Shown here: positions 33,976 through 44,208 of the stretch, piece after piece | Layout: the number at the start of each line of letters is the position of its first letter | Position numbering within the stretch: the stretch's first letter is position 1 | From: Anthostomella pinea | Taxonomy: Eukaryota; Ascomycota; Sordariomycetes; Xylariales; Xylariaceae | DNA length: 64,000 nucleotides | Assembly: GCA_963556695.1 (NCBI GenBank) | Contig: CAUWAG010000007.1 | Coordinates: 682,001 to 746,000 of the forward strand | Direction: 5' to 3' | The notes under the pieces: generated by a model | What the model was told of the DNA's origin: nothing | Databases searched by the model: none | What the model saw: the letters and a program-made list of their open reading frames with translations, nothing else | Made by a program: the position numbers and the translations under genes

Positions 33976-36420
33976 ATGCCTGCCATGCGCCCTGCCGCGG
34001 CTGGTACCGACGCCGACGCCGACGGTCGTGGCACACCCGGCACACCCGGCACACCCGGCCCAGACGCCAAACGGAAGAAGACCCGGAATGGCACGCACAG
34101 CTGCTGGGCCTGCAAAAGACGCAAGGAGAGATGCATCTTTGACTCGCAGATATCGACGTCGACAGACCATGCCGCCACCTGCCTAGGCTGTCAGCGCCGC
34201 GGTACGCCATGTGTCAGCCAGGAGTTTCCCGACGACTTCTCGGCGCCGCCAGACGGTGCGCGTCAGATGGGTGATCACCTAGTGAGGCTGGAGGCGCAGA
34301 TGGAAAATCTGAGCAGGAGATTTGGTAGTGACGACGCAGTCTCTGACTGGGCCTCGAGTAGTCTTGATGCTGGTGGGAGGCATGACCACGGCATTCCCAT
34401 GCCAGCGTCCACCGTACCGGATTCGCCACGGGGAGCGCGTTCTCGCGGAAACGCTCCAGCCGTCTCTTCAGCCCGGGCATCAAGTGTAGAGAATGATCGG
34501 ACCGGTCATGATCAAAGCAGAGCCACCCGCGACGCGCGCACTGGCAGGCTCCCGAATGTTGTACTGGCTGGTCCAGCGAAGCATGCGAGACTGTCCCGAA
34601 TCTTGCATGACGCCCTGCCCTCCTCTGAGGACACGGACGTGATATGCAGAGCCAGTCACCGCAGTTTCTACATGTTCAACGAAATTCTGACTGTGCCATC
34701 CAAGACACTCGACCAAGATGGTCTGACATCGCCCGAGGACATACTGGTCAGACCTGGGCAGAATGCTCACCCTGTCTTGATCGCGAAACACATGCTTCAG
34801 CTAGTCCATATACTACAGCAGCAGTTCCACCCGACCCTAGACGAGGATTTGAGAGGCCTGTCGGAGCCCCCACAAGAGTTGCTGGAACGACTAGCAGACA
34901 CCGCCATCAGCCTTGTAACGACTCAAGACCGGCTTCTTGGAAGCATCGAAGGCTTAGAATGCGTCATGTTAGAGAGCATGTACCACGCCAACGGCGGCAG
35001 CCTGCGCCTGAGCTGGGCAGCAGGGCGTAGAGCACAGCATCTGGCACAACTGATGGGATTCCATCTATCAGGAGATCGGCTGCGGTATCAAATGCTTGAC
35101 CCCCAATCGAAAGCTGACCCCAGTTTCATGTGGTTCCGTATCGTTCACTACGACCGCTATCTGAGTCTTATATTGGGCCTCCCACAGGGCTCCAGCGATC
35201 GCAGCATGGCATTGCTTAGGGTGCAGGTGACACTCTGCGCACGCCTCGAGCGAGTACACTGCATCATCGCTGCTCGCCTGCTAGAGCGCAACCAGTCGGG
35301 CGCAACATCCCATGACTTTGTTCTCACCCGAGAGCTCGACACGGAACTCCAGAAAGCCGCCAGGAGTCTTCCCAGCAAGTGGTGGCTCACGCCGAACCTG
35401 GGCAACAATGCAAATGATGATGAGGCCCTCTTCTGGGACCTCAAGCAACTCATCACGCAGATGTCTCACTACAATATATTGAACCAGCTCCATCTGCCTT
35501 ACATGCTCCGATCGTCCGACCAACACAACCATGAACACTCCAGAATCGCCTGCGTAAACGCATCGCGGGAAATCCTGTCGCGTTTTGTCGTGCTGCGGAG
35601 CTTCCACCGCATAGCCTTTAACTGCCGCACCTCGGACTTCGTCGCCCTCATGGCCTCCATGACCCTCCTCCTCGCTCACCTGGATAGCCGTCGCCCGTCC
35701 TCGCAGACAGGCAACCTTCTGGCCCATAAATACCTCAGCGACCGCGCCATGATGGAGCAGGTCCAGGAAAGTATGCAAGAGGTCAGTAATTTGGGCGATG
35801 ACGTGTTCAGCGCGGAGAGCGACGACCTGCTGCGCCGTCTACTGGCCATCGACGCCGAAGCGGCCGATGGTCACACAGGGCCCGCTGAAGCCGTCACTGC
35901 CCAGGCCCATGGGGTCGAAGCGGCGCCCAACAGCGAAAATGAAGGGCGTGGCGTCGTTTGTGTCAATGTCCCTTACTTTGGGATCATCAAGATCGCGCGT
36001 GAGGGCACAATATCAAGAGAGATGCCCAGGCCCTCACACGCCCCTCCCGAGGCACTACTCTTTGCACCGAAGCAACTTCCAGCCACGACAGCCACGACCG
36101 ACTTGGTTATCAAGGAGGCGACCGACGGAGACGGCTCAGCACACTGCCAGCAGCCTCCAAGCGCCAGCCCGGCGGCACCCTTGGGGCCTGCAGAAGCTTA
36201 CAGCCAGCACGGACTGCTCCCCAGCATCAGCGCCGATACCATGCAGCCACTTGCCCAAAATGCGTTCTTCGATCCTCTCCTCCCCGGAATGACCGCCGGT
36301 GCCGACGATTGGACATTCCAGGGGGTGGACATGGCTTTCTTCGACACTTTAATGGGCAGCGCGGGCGGCGACGGACATCTTAATACTGATGGCATGGCGT
36401 GGCAAAAGGATTTCACCTGA
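33976..36420 (+). CDS. Zn2Cys6 transcription factor
   Basis: A single-exon gene of 814 residues. The binuclear zinc cluster is complete: Cys 43, 46, 53, 69, 72 and 79 in HSCWACKRRKERC and TCLGCQRRGTPC, preceded by a basic RKKTRN stretch. A short coiled segment follows (MGDHLVRLEAQMENLSRRF, probable dimerisation). The middle region around residues 220-560 has the helical fungal-TF regulatory-domain pattern (MWFRIVHYDRYLSLILGLPQ). The N terminus has a 9-bp tandem repeat giving GTPGTPGTPG. It acts in the nucleus, and its divergent partner is an MFS pump, so it is probably a pathway-specific regulator of the pump and nearby P450. No breaks were seen. Confidence 0.9.
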   Translation: MPAMRPAAAGTDADADGRGTPGTPGTPGPDAKRKKTRNGTHSCWACKRRKERCIFDSQISTSTDHAATCLGCQRRGTPCVSQEFPDDFSAPPDGARQMGDHLVRLEAQMENLSRRFGSDDAVSDWASSSLDAGGRHDHGIPMPASTVPDSPRGARSRGNAPAVSSARASSVENDRTGHDQSRATRDARTGRLPNVVLAGPAKHARLSRILHDALPSSEDTDVICRASHRSFYMFNEILTVPSKTLDQDGLTSPEDILVRPGQNAHPVLIAKHMLQLVHILQQQFHPTLDEDLRGLSEPPQELLERLADTAISLVTTQDRLLGSIEGLECVMLESMYHANGGSLRLSWAAGRRAQHLAQLMGFHLSGDRLRYQMLDPQSKADPSFMWFRIVHYDRYLSLILGLPQGSSDRSMALLRVQVTLCARLERVHCIIAARLLERNQSGATSHDFVLTRELDTELQKAARSLPSKWWLTPNLGNNANDDEALFWDLKQLITQMSHYNILNQLHLPYMLRSSDQHNHEHSRIACVNASREILSRFVVLRSFHRIAFNCRTSDFVALMASMTLLLAHLDSRRPSSQTGNLLAHKYLSDRAMMEQVQESMQEVSNLGDDVFSAESDDLLRRLLAIDAEAADGHTGPAEAVTAQAHGVEAAPNSENEGRGVVCVNVPYFGIIKIAREGTISREMPRPSHAPPEALLFAPKQLPATTATTDLVIKEATDGDGSAHCQQPPSASPAAPLGPAEAYSQHGLLPSISADTMQPLAQNAFFDPLLPGMTAGADDWTFQGVDMAFFDTLMGSAGGDGHLNTDGMAWQKDFT

Positions 36421-36442
36421 TAAGTACGTAAAACTTAAAACA

Positions 36443-36634
36443 CCACTTTTAAGGCTTATTAGTAAATGCTACGTTTCGGCTTAAAGCTATTAAAACTGAA
36501 ATATCAAGTAAGATGTCGAAATAATATACTTACCCGTACATATAGCGAATAATAAGAACTCCTTAAAAAGCGCGAATATATATATGCGATAATACAAGTT
36601 AAAGGAGACAGGCTAACAAGATGATGCGTAGTCT
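36443..36634. repeat. dispersed repeat, AT-shifted copy (relative of 21906-22098)
   Basis: It aligns with the GC-rich copy at 21906-22098 through anchors AAGGCTTA, CGGCTTAAAGCTATTA and GATGCGTAG. Many mismatches replace G or C by A or T, the expected RIP outcome, although indels and other differences also occur. It sits between the stop of the Zn2Cys6 factor and the 3' end of the P450. Confidence 0.6.
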
Positions 36635-36730
36635 AATCATGGCAAACAGATATACATCAAAATAATAAAGCAAGCCGGCAACACTACCCTTAGCCTAGGA
36701 AAGGGGCGTGCCATGCTGGCCCTCTGCTGG

Positions 36731-38517
36731 TTAAGACACCTCAACCAAACAGCGCTTCGACTTTGGCGACAGCAAGAAGAACATCTCCGGCTCCATGTCC
36801 TCATCACAAAACCCTTCCGCCGTCGATACCCGAGCGTTTGGAAAGGTCTTGAAGAAGCGGGCTGCGGCGAGACGTAGCTCCATGCGGGCGAGATGGATAC
36901 CTAGACATACTGCAGCCAGGTCAGTGCCGACTCACGCCCCCAGGATGATGGCGGAAGCTTACTCCGACTACCCCCTCCAAACGGCACGAACGAGTCCTTC
37001 ATGTCCCGGGTGGGGTCCGCCCATCGCGAGGGCTCGAACCTCTCCGGGTCTGGGAAGACTGCTGGGTTGCGGTGCATGCTGTAAGCGCCGGTGCTGACCG
37101 TGTAGCCGGCGGGGATGTAGTAACCAAGAAATTCCGCACCTCCTGCAGGCACGTCGCGAGGGAGCCCGGCGGGCGCTGCCGAGTAGAGGCGCAGAGTCTC
37201 GTCGATAACTAGGTTCAGGTAGGGGAGGGACTTCACATCGTGGTAGCCGTAGCTCGCGGGGAGCTGCTGGAGCTCCTGGACCAGTTTTGCCTTGACTTCG
37301 GCGTGCTTGCACACCATCCAGACCAGGTAGGTCAGCGTGTTTGCCTGTGGTGGTCTTAGACGCCCGGTGTCAGAACCGGCGATCGAGACGGGGTGCTTAC
37401 GGCGGTGTCTGATCCAGCAACGATATATGCCGTAGCATTGGCTCGAATCTCGTGGAAAGCCATGCCGTCGTCGCCTGCCTTGTACAGCTTGGAGAGCAGT
37501 GTCGGCTTGGCTTCTTTTCCCTGCTCCTCCACGATTCGATAGTGTCGTGCAATGGACTGCTCGGCGTACTCAACTGTGCGACGACGGTTCTCAATGGCGT
37601 CTTTGATGAATGGGATGTTGACATGATGCCCCAGTTTGATCAGGAACGGGAATGTCGCGCGGATCCCGCTGAACTTGGCAAGAGTTTTCAAGTCCCGTAT
37701 ATACTGGCTTTCCTGTGCAGGGTTCTAAGCAGGCGTCTCGTTCGCCATTGTGTACCATTCTTACCTCACCCGTCTCGAGCATCTCAAAGCTCTGGCCGAA
37801 ACTCAGTTCACCTATGATGTCGGTGCCCATGGATAGAAACCAATGGAATACATCCTGCGGTTCGATCAGCTGCTGGACTGGTCAGGCAGTGCAGAAGGGG
37901 TGCTTACGGCGACCTCGCGTCGTTGCATCTCCTCGCCCATTCTCCGAATGGCCATGTCTACCTTGCCCTCGATAACAGGAAGATGCGTGAGCAGGCTCGA
38001 CTCCGAAATTCCCGAGGATAGAAGCCTGCGGAAGCGTCTGTGGACATCAATGTCACGCGTGCTGAACACGCTGACCAGCCCCGAAGCGACTCGGTCGTAG
38101 AACTCGGACTTGGGAAACTCGCCCTTCACGCTGTAGATCTTCCGCGTGACTCTGGGGTCCCGGAGACTGGTCTCACGGGGAGTGATGCGGACCACAGGTC
38201 CTTCAGGAATCAGTAGAGGTTCGGCACCGTAGAGGTGTTGGTCACGGATAACTTACCATATCGCCTGTGGAGGTTCTCCACGTATGTGACCTTCTTCCCT
38301 GTGGCCTGCTTGTACAGAAGGACGACATCTGTCCAAGCTGTGTACCATGGACCTGGTAGCTTGGCTAGAGGACCACGCAACACCACGTGAGCCGACTATG
38401 TACTGGTCAGCTTTGCATGTGTTGGTGTGGTTGAAGAGTGCTGGCACATACACCGGCAATGGCTATCAGTAGAGCCAAGGGCGGCAGGTAGTAAAAGTTG
38501 ATAGTCATGATAGGCAT
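36731..38517 (-). CDS. cytochrome P450 monooxygenase
   Basis: Seven exons encode 486 residues: 38452-38517, 38257-38395, 37908-38200, 37765-37854, 37401-37712, 36963-37344 and 36731-36909. Intron 37855-37907 was chosen over a 38-nt alternative because it restores the DVFHWFLSMGTDIIGELSFG region. The start MPIMTINFYY gives a short membrane anchor, followed by the KLPGPWYTAW hinge. Catalytic landmarks are I-helix AGSDTA, K-helix ETLR, PERFEPSRW and heme loop FGGGSRICLGIHLA with its Cys ligand; the heme Cys codon lies just after the last intron. It belongs to the benzoate-hydroxylase-like fungal P450s of the endoplasmic reticulum. The gene is intact, and its neighbours suggest secondary metabolism or detoxification; substrate unknown. 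Confidence 0.9.
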
Positions 38518-39147
38518 ATTCAGGCGATTCGTCCTTCTCGGATCAAGAAGAGCCAATACCACCGACCCTCAGAGAACTTTAAAGCGATGGTCTAGTATTA
38601 ACGAATATAGTAACAAAAACAAACCCCGCCCTTTCACCAAGCGAAGGATGCAAGGTTCGTCGGGTCCGTTGTTCGTCGTTTCGGGGCAATTATGCCTTAA
38701 CCAAGGCCTAGACTCCGGGTTTAGCTGGCAAATTCGGCATCGGACAATCCAAAGAGTACGAAGGCCGACGTCGAATAAGTCCACCCCGTGCGCACCCATG
38801 TAAGAGCCCTCGGTATCTTCTGTAATATCGGTGTGGACCAACGCGATTACACATTTGGGCTTGATCACGCTGCAGTAGGATCGGACAGTTGATGGTTTGC
38901 CATGATGGAACGGTCCTCCGCTTGACCTTCCCCGACTAATCATCACTCCTGGCCCAGAAGCATACCATCTTAGCATCGAATATATTCCCTTGTATAACTG
39001 ATACTAGAGCCCCACTGAAAGGGATCCAAAGAAGAATAATATGCCGTGCTTCAGCTGGCCGCTCGCTAGCTGTGTGCGACCTGCGTAACGACTCGCCTCA
39101 GGTGTCGATCCTGCTTCTATCACCACACTCGCAAACCAGTAACTATA
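38518..39147. promoter_or_regulatory. divergent upstream region of two P450 genes
   Basis: About 630 bases between the intact P450 and the truncated P450. It lacks the CGGCCGGCGG word found in the MFS-factor promoter. No other motif was recognised. Confidence 0.4.
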
Positions 39148-39960
39148 ATGGCTTCCTCCGCATTCATCATTATCTCAATACTAGCTGTAACTCTACCACC
39201 TCTCTTCTACCGGGTTGTCCGATGGCTCCTCACGACGCGGCGTCCAGCAAACTTCCCCCCTGGCCCCCCTACACGCCTGGGCTATGGCAAATTCCACCAG
39301 ATACCGAAAACCTACAGTTTCGTCAAGGTGCACGAATGGACCAAGGATTATGACCCCATGACCGGCCTCAAGGTAGGAACACAGAATGTGGTATTGTTGA
39401 ATGATGCCCGACTTATTCATGAATTCTTGGTCAGGAGGGCAACTGCCGTCCATGCTCGGCCCGAAGTGTACATCGGCCAGGAGCACATGCTATCAGGGTT
39501 ATGGCGCGCCTACAGCTTGTTCTCGCCAGCTCACCAGAGTGAAATGCTGCGTAGGCTGGCCAAGGAATACCTCCTCGGCTCCGGGCTCCCCAGATTGTCT
39601 CCCATGCAGAAAGCTTCGGGGACACGGCTCCTCAGTAACCTGCTTGATTCATCTGACGATGAGGGCCACATCTTGAATTGGTAGGTCCCACTGGTGTGTG
39701 TTTGCTCTCTGCTAATTGTCGGCCTACCGTCGCGTTATAGGATTCTGTCAACACCCGTCTCGTTCGTGGCCGGGGTAGCTCTGGAGGAGCTGGATGAGAA
39801 CTGGATACAGCAGTATTACGGCGCACAGAGGTTGATGCTGGAGCTTATTGATCCAGACCAGAACCTCGATTTGAGTCAAATCAATCCAAACAAGCCGTTA
39901 AATCAAGCAAATCGGCTTGATTTGGTAGTGACGCTGCCACCGGCCAAGTTCCAAGCATAA
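39148..39960 (+). pseudogene. N-terminal cytochrome P450 fragment
   Basis: Two exons (39148-39680 and 39741-39960) keep frame across a GTAGGT...TATAG intron and end at a TAA after 250 codons. The N terminus has a membrane anchor (FIIISILAVTLPPLFYRVV) and the FPPGPPTRLGYGKFHQIPKT hinge of P450s. The substrate-recognition helices after it match P450 B-C regions. The text then stops after ELIDPDQNLDL, well before the I-helix, ExxR and heme loop, so it cannot bind heme. It belongs to a different P450 subfamily from the neighbour, so it is not a piece of that gene. The open frame may still be transcribed. Confidence 0.75.
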
Positions 39961-40329
39961 GGATTCGCGTACTGTCTTGATACCTAGACACCCTCTCCAG
40001 TGTTTCTCAAATCAGGTCAGGAGATCGAGGAATTGTCGCTGGGCTCATTAGATATGGAGAGTATCGAACAAGCGAATAATATATGCCGCAGAAACAAAAG
40101 CAAGCCCACCAAGCCGCGAAGCTCTGTCTGCCTCCACGAGCGGCGTATCTGCGAATAGTACCTGACCTTGGGCCCGTACGGCCGGTCTCTTTTGAGATCT
40201 TGATCCTAATCCCATCCCGCGTCCGTATAGCCGAAACTCCCTTTCTTCGCTCCCTTACACCACCCACCACACCACAATAGCTCCCGATGTCCTCGCTCCC
40301 CGAGCCCGGAAGAAACCCACAACCACCCC
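39961..40329. other. intergenic, nothing recognised
   Basis: About 370 bases between the P450 fragment and the 3' end of the small minus-strand gene. Confidence 0.4.
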
Positions 40330-41126
40330 TCACCGCGCCCGCCGCGCCGGGCGCGTCTGGGGCGGCACGGGGATTTTCTCGCGCACAAACTCAACGACGC
40401 CGCGTCCCCGGCGAGCAAAGTCCCGGTCCACGTTGGAGTCCATCATGTCGATCCACCAGTCCAGCTTGGTCTGGAACTCGTCGCAGGGGTTGACTGCGTT
40501 GCTGGGCATCTGCATTCGTCGAGTCGTGGGAGTCAGCGAAATTTAATCTGGAGGAGGAAGAGTGGGATGTAAAGGAAGTTAGGTTGGATGGGGGTGGGGT
40601 GGACAGGACCGAGTAGGGAAAAGGGGGGTGATGGAGTGGAGTGGAGTGGGTACATATAGAGAGGATAGGGTGGGTAGGTAGCGATTCGCAGATGGATAGT
40701 TGTAATCGGTGTACAGGCTCAGGCCAGCCATGAGAAATAGGTCGTCAAACGTACGGGAATGAACTCCAGTCTCGCCTCCCGCGCGCGAGCGCACTCCTTC
40801 TCGCCGCAGGCTCTCGTGCGATCGCGGACCAGCATCGAGAGGGGGACCCTACAACATCCCGTCTTTAGCGTCAGCGTCGTATCCTAAACAACACCCAAAC
40901 AACACCAAGAAAGGTCGCCAAAAATCAGCGCGCAGGAGCCTTGGGGTCTTGGTTTGCAACTCGCAGGTGAGGAATGAACTTACCGCTTGCAGCACTGATA
41001 GCACAGCGCAGGATGGTCCGGGTCTGCGGCGATGGGGCCCGGCACGGTGCGGCCCTCGCCGATGATCTTCATCTTGAGGCCGCCCTTGCCCTCGACGGCG
41101 ACCTTGCTGCTGCTCGGAGTCGCCAT
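40330..41126 (-). CDS. small conserved-looking protein of unknown function
   Basis: Not recognised. Three exons (40984-41126, 40755-40848 and 40330-40509) join in frame to 138 residues. Splice sites are GTAAGT...TAG and GTACGT...CAG. The start is the ATG of MATPSSSKVAVEGKGGLKMK. Four cysteines fall as CYQCC and CGEKEC, which could bind a metal, and a late stretch DEFQTKLDWWIDMMDSNVD is helical. The C terminus is basic and proline-rich (VPPQTRPARRAR). Coherent splicing and non-repetitive composition support a real gene. It lies just left of the Tc1/mariner element. Confidence 0.55.
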
Positions 41127-41729
41127 AGTTCCCGTCAATCACATAAGTTGGTTGGGGTTCTGGTAAGCGAGGATGTCCAGGATGTTGCTGTCGCGAACAG
41201 AGGAGGGGGCGACGATCAAGGTGTCTGTCGCTTTTGTGTGTAGGCAAAAGGGCTCCGTGGAAGAAGATGTACGTCGGTTAACCGGTGGTGGTGAAGTTGA
41301 CTGCGGATGGGGGGGGGTGGATTCGAGGGAAGGTAGGATGTTCGAAGCTTTTGTGATCAGTGACAACACAGTGGGAAGATGCTGGGCCCGTCTGTCATGT
41401 TGTTTGCTGTCACAGTCACAATGCGCACGCATTGGTCATATGGACAGGCACGCTCGTACCTACCTGCATGGAGGCCAATCAGGTCTTTGAACCTCATGAT
41501 CGCGCCCCCTTTCCTCAAGCAGTAAATGGGACGTGTCTGCCTTGTCAAAATGACTTAAGCTAGCTCAGTTGAGCAATCCAGCTGATCGAGTCTTGACACC
41601 TAGTTAGGCGTAGGTAGGGTGCTGACCTCGCTCACAACACTGCCAGAAGAAGTTTGCTTGCGTCAAACACCCAGCGGAGGGTCACTCATGTACCGCTGGA
41701 CACACCAAGCTCGATGGCTCACTTTTATG
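41127..41729. other. intergenic left of the mariner element
   Basis: About 600 bases comprising the upstream region of the small minus-strand gene and the flank of the transposon. No coding content was recognised. Confidence 0.4.
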
Positions 41730-41731
41730 TA

Positions 41732-41769
41732 CAGTGGGTCGGCACAAATACCGCACACCCCACCCAATT
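41732..41769 (+). repeat. left inverted repeat of the mariner element
   Basis: It starts CAGTGGGTCGGCACAAATAC and ends CCCACCCAATT. It matches the reverse complement of 43343-43380 with few differences. Confidence 0.85.
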
Positions 41770-41826
41770 CCCCGCGTTTCTTTGCGTTCTCACCTTTATC
41801 CCTCGACTAACACCACAACTTCAATC

Positions 41827-43218
41827 ATGCCTCGAGTACTCCAAAAAACTCCAAAAAAATCAAGAGTTCATACAACATCTTGTCAGCGCAATCGGATTTA
41901 TGGGAGGCTAATTAGAGGCCAAACGTCCAAGCAGGTGGAGCTTGTTGAGGGAGTGGATACAGCGACGTGTCACGGCATCAAGAAGTGCTTCACCGCTCAG
42001 GACTACGGCGTGTCTCCTAAGGGCCGTGGACGACCACAATACTTATCTGGGATTAAGAAAATGGCGTTATTACGTGAAGTTAAGGCCAATCTGTTCATCT
42101 CTCTCCTTGGATTGAAGCGAAAATTCAATCTGAAGGAGTCACCGCGAACTATCGGTCGCCATATGATCCGGGAGGGCATCGGACACCACGAAGCCGCAAT
42201 ATGCCTGTTTCTGACCCAAGATCACACGAATAAACGATTAAAATGGGCTCAGAAGCATGAGGACAAGCCGATTTCTTTCTGAAGGAGTGTTTTATTCATT
42301 GACGAGGCGACTGTGGAGCGTGGGCAAGGTCAGCGCAAGGGGTGGGTGTTCAGGCCCAAAGGTTCGGAGCCCTTGAGACCTCCTTTTCCGTCCTCCTTCA
42401 CGCGAAGTGCGATTACGAGCGCAATTTCGAGCGCAATAACTGACCGATTTCCTTCAAATCAGGCTCTCTGTGATAGCAGTAAAGTACGTACAGCCCCGTC
42501 ACAAGAGGTCGCGTCATTCGCAGATATTTTGGGGTGGTATTCGCCACGGCGTGAGGAGCGAGTTAGGCATCTGTTCAGGGGACCCCGTGTCACGGCGAGC
42601 GTACTGAGGAGCTGGGACATGGCCGGCAGCAAGCAGCTATTACTCTATTGACGAGAATATCAAGACTAGAGAGGAAAGGAAGAGAGAGAGAGATAGGTAC
42701 AGTGGGAGGTTGCCCCTTTAAGGGGATCCTCTGGTCAGATCCTTCCCCTATTAGGAAGTATCCACTTGTCATTTGGAAAGGTCTGTGTAGGCCGTCACAC
42801 CCCGAGGCCAAACGCGGCGGCATGACAGCTCGAATTTATAAGGAAATCCTCCAGGAAGAGCTTCCTAAGGTTATAGAACCAGGTGTGACGTTCATGCAGG
42901 ATAACGCACTAATTCACACCTCAAAGTTGCTGAAGGAGTGGCTCCAAGAGTTCGGGTTCCTTGTGCTGGAGTGGCCTCCTTACTCCCCTGATCTCAACCC
43001 CATCAAAAATCTCTGGGCGTGGCTTAAACAGAAAATCTGTAAAGATAATCCTGAGCTTAGAGAGCTGCCGGTTAACGCTGACTCAATGGATCGTTTAACA
43101 GATGCCGCAGAGAGGGCGTAGAAAGAGGTTAAAAGTTGCCATGATTAATAGGCTGATAGATTCGATGCCGAAACGGATCGCGGGGATCATCAAAGCAAAG
43201 GGGTGGTATACCAAGTAA
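41827..43218 (+). pseudogene. Tc1/mariner transposase (DDE_3), inactivated
   Basis: The remnant starts MPRVLQKTPKKSRVH and has helix-turn-helix segments (RLIRGQTSKQVELVEGVD, SPRTIGRHMIREGIGHH). The catalytic core is recognisable: LFIDEATVERGQ (first Asp) near 42294, MQDNALIHTSK (second Asp) near 42894, then WPPYSPDLNPIKNLWAWLKQ (third acidic position). It ends KRIAGIIKAKGWYTK at TAA 43216-43218. A TGA after PISF, frame changes around 42380-42650 and a TAG at about 43119 inactivate it. Confidence 0.85.
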
Positions 43219-43342
43219 TAAAAAATCTCAAAAAATAAACTACATCTTCATGTACATAATGCCCAATTTTCTAAGGATGTAACACAGAATTACGATAGTC
43301 GTGACATCGCGAAGTAGGGTGGTCAATTGTGGTCACTATATT

Positions 43343-43380
43343 AATTGGGTGGGGTGTGCGGTTTTTTTGTCACCCCACTG
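43343..43380 (-). repeat. right inverted repeat of the mariner element
   Basis: On the minus strand it reads CAGTGGGGTGACAAAAAAAC and then the GCACACCCCACCCAATT block shared with the left end. Confidence 0.85.
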
Positions 43381-43382
43381 TA

Positions 43383-44208
43383 CCTGCTTATGTTATTATG
43401 CACATTCCACAATGGTAGATTGTTCAAACCCAACGTTCGAGGTCCACAAACGGGGACTTGTGATGAATAAGTAGCTGTATTGGCAAAATTTTCAGACCTC
43501 GAGCCTACCTCCTATTCGTAGCATGAATGGGGACGACGGCCAACCAAATGGTCATAACAGAATACGTCTTCACGAACATTCCCGGGTTCCTTCCCGCGTA
43601 GACGCATTCCACGTCCCCCGAGCAAGGTAGCGGCTCTCCAACGGCTAGACAACCTTCACCAACAATTTCTGCCTCAATCTTTCCGGCGCCTCGTAGCGAT
43701 ATCCCTCCAGGCACCATCTGAAGGCGTCTGAGAAACCGGGACCGGCTTCATCCTTCACATCCCCAAACCCTCACCCCGCAATCCGGAGCAGCTGTGGCGT
43801 CGAAATCGAGCTTTCCCATCTCGTTGTTCCCTTCTGAGAACCTGTCTTGATACGGATGGATGGTCTTCGATAAAGTCTACCGAATCAAACTCCAGGCGTG
43901 ACGATCCCGAGTGTCTCCAGTGACGGCCGAGTCCTCGTGCTTCGGGTTGCCTGGACTGGTGTAGTGTGGTCTCCTCTGGTGAAATACGTCGATGCTACTT
44001 TTTGATTTACCTGCTCTCAATGCTTATGGGTTCACAGGGGAGGCCCGTGGAGACAACGAGAAGAAAGACCCGCAAGAACTTCTACTATTGCGGTCAATAT
44101 TGTCCCGATACTACAGAAGGCTGAAACACACATGCAGAAGCCACAGCGCTTTAGCTACTCTAATAGAAGCAACGGCCCACAACTTGGCCGACCCAATCCT
44201 CTCCCCAC
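43383..44208. other. intergenic with a possible degraded exon
   Basis: About 830 bases. On the minus strand, 43505-43717 is an open frame (VPGGISLRGAGKIEAEIVGE) that could be joined to an upstream stretch by a GTGAGG...CTCAG intron near 43720-43770. No family was recognised and no clear start was found, so it is not called as a gene. Confidence 0.25.

Larger units (their letters stand above)
41732..43380 (+). mobile_element. Tc1/mariner transposon, full length but dead
   Basis: A 1649-bp element bounded by 38-bp inverted repeats (41732-41769 and 43343-43380) that begin CAGTGGG and share ACCGCACACCCCACCCAATT. It is flanked by TA at 41730-41731 and 43381-43382, the family's target duplication. 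It carries one transposase remnant in the plus direction. Unlike the pogo element it is not strongly AT-shifted, so it is younger or escaped RIP. Confidence 0.9.

Noticed and set aside
37870..37907. A 38-nt intron in the P450
   Set aside because: It is too short for a fungal intron. A 53-nt intron (37855-37907) gives a better match to the family.
43505..43770. A small two-exon gene on the minus strand
   Set aside because: No start codon context and no family could be supported.
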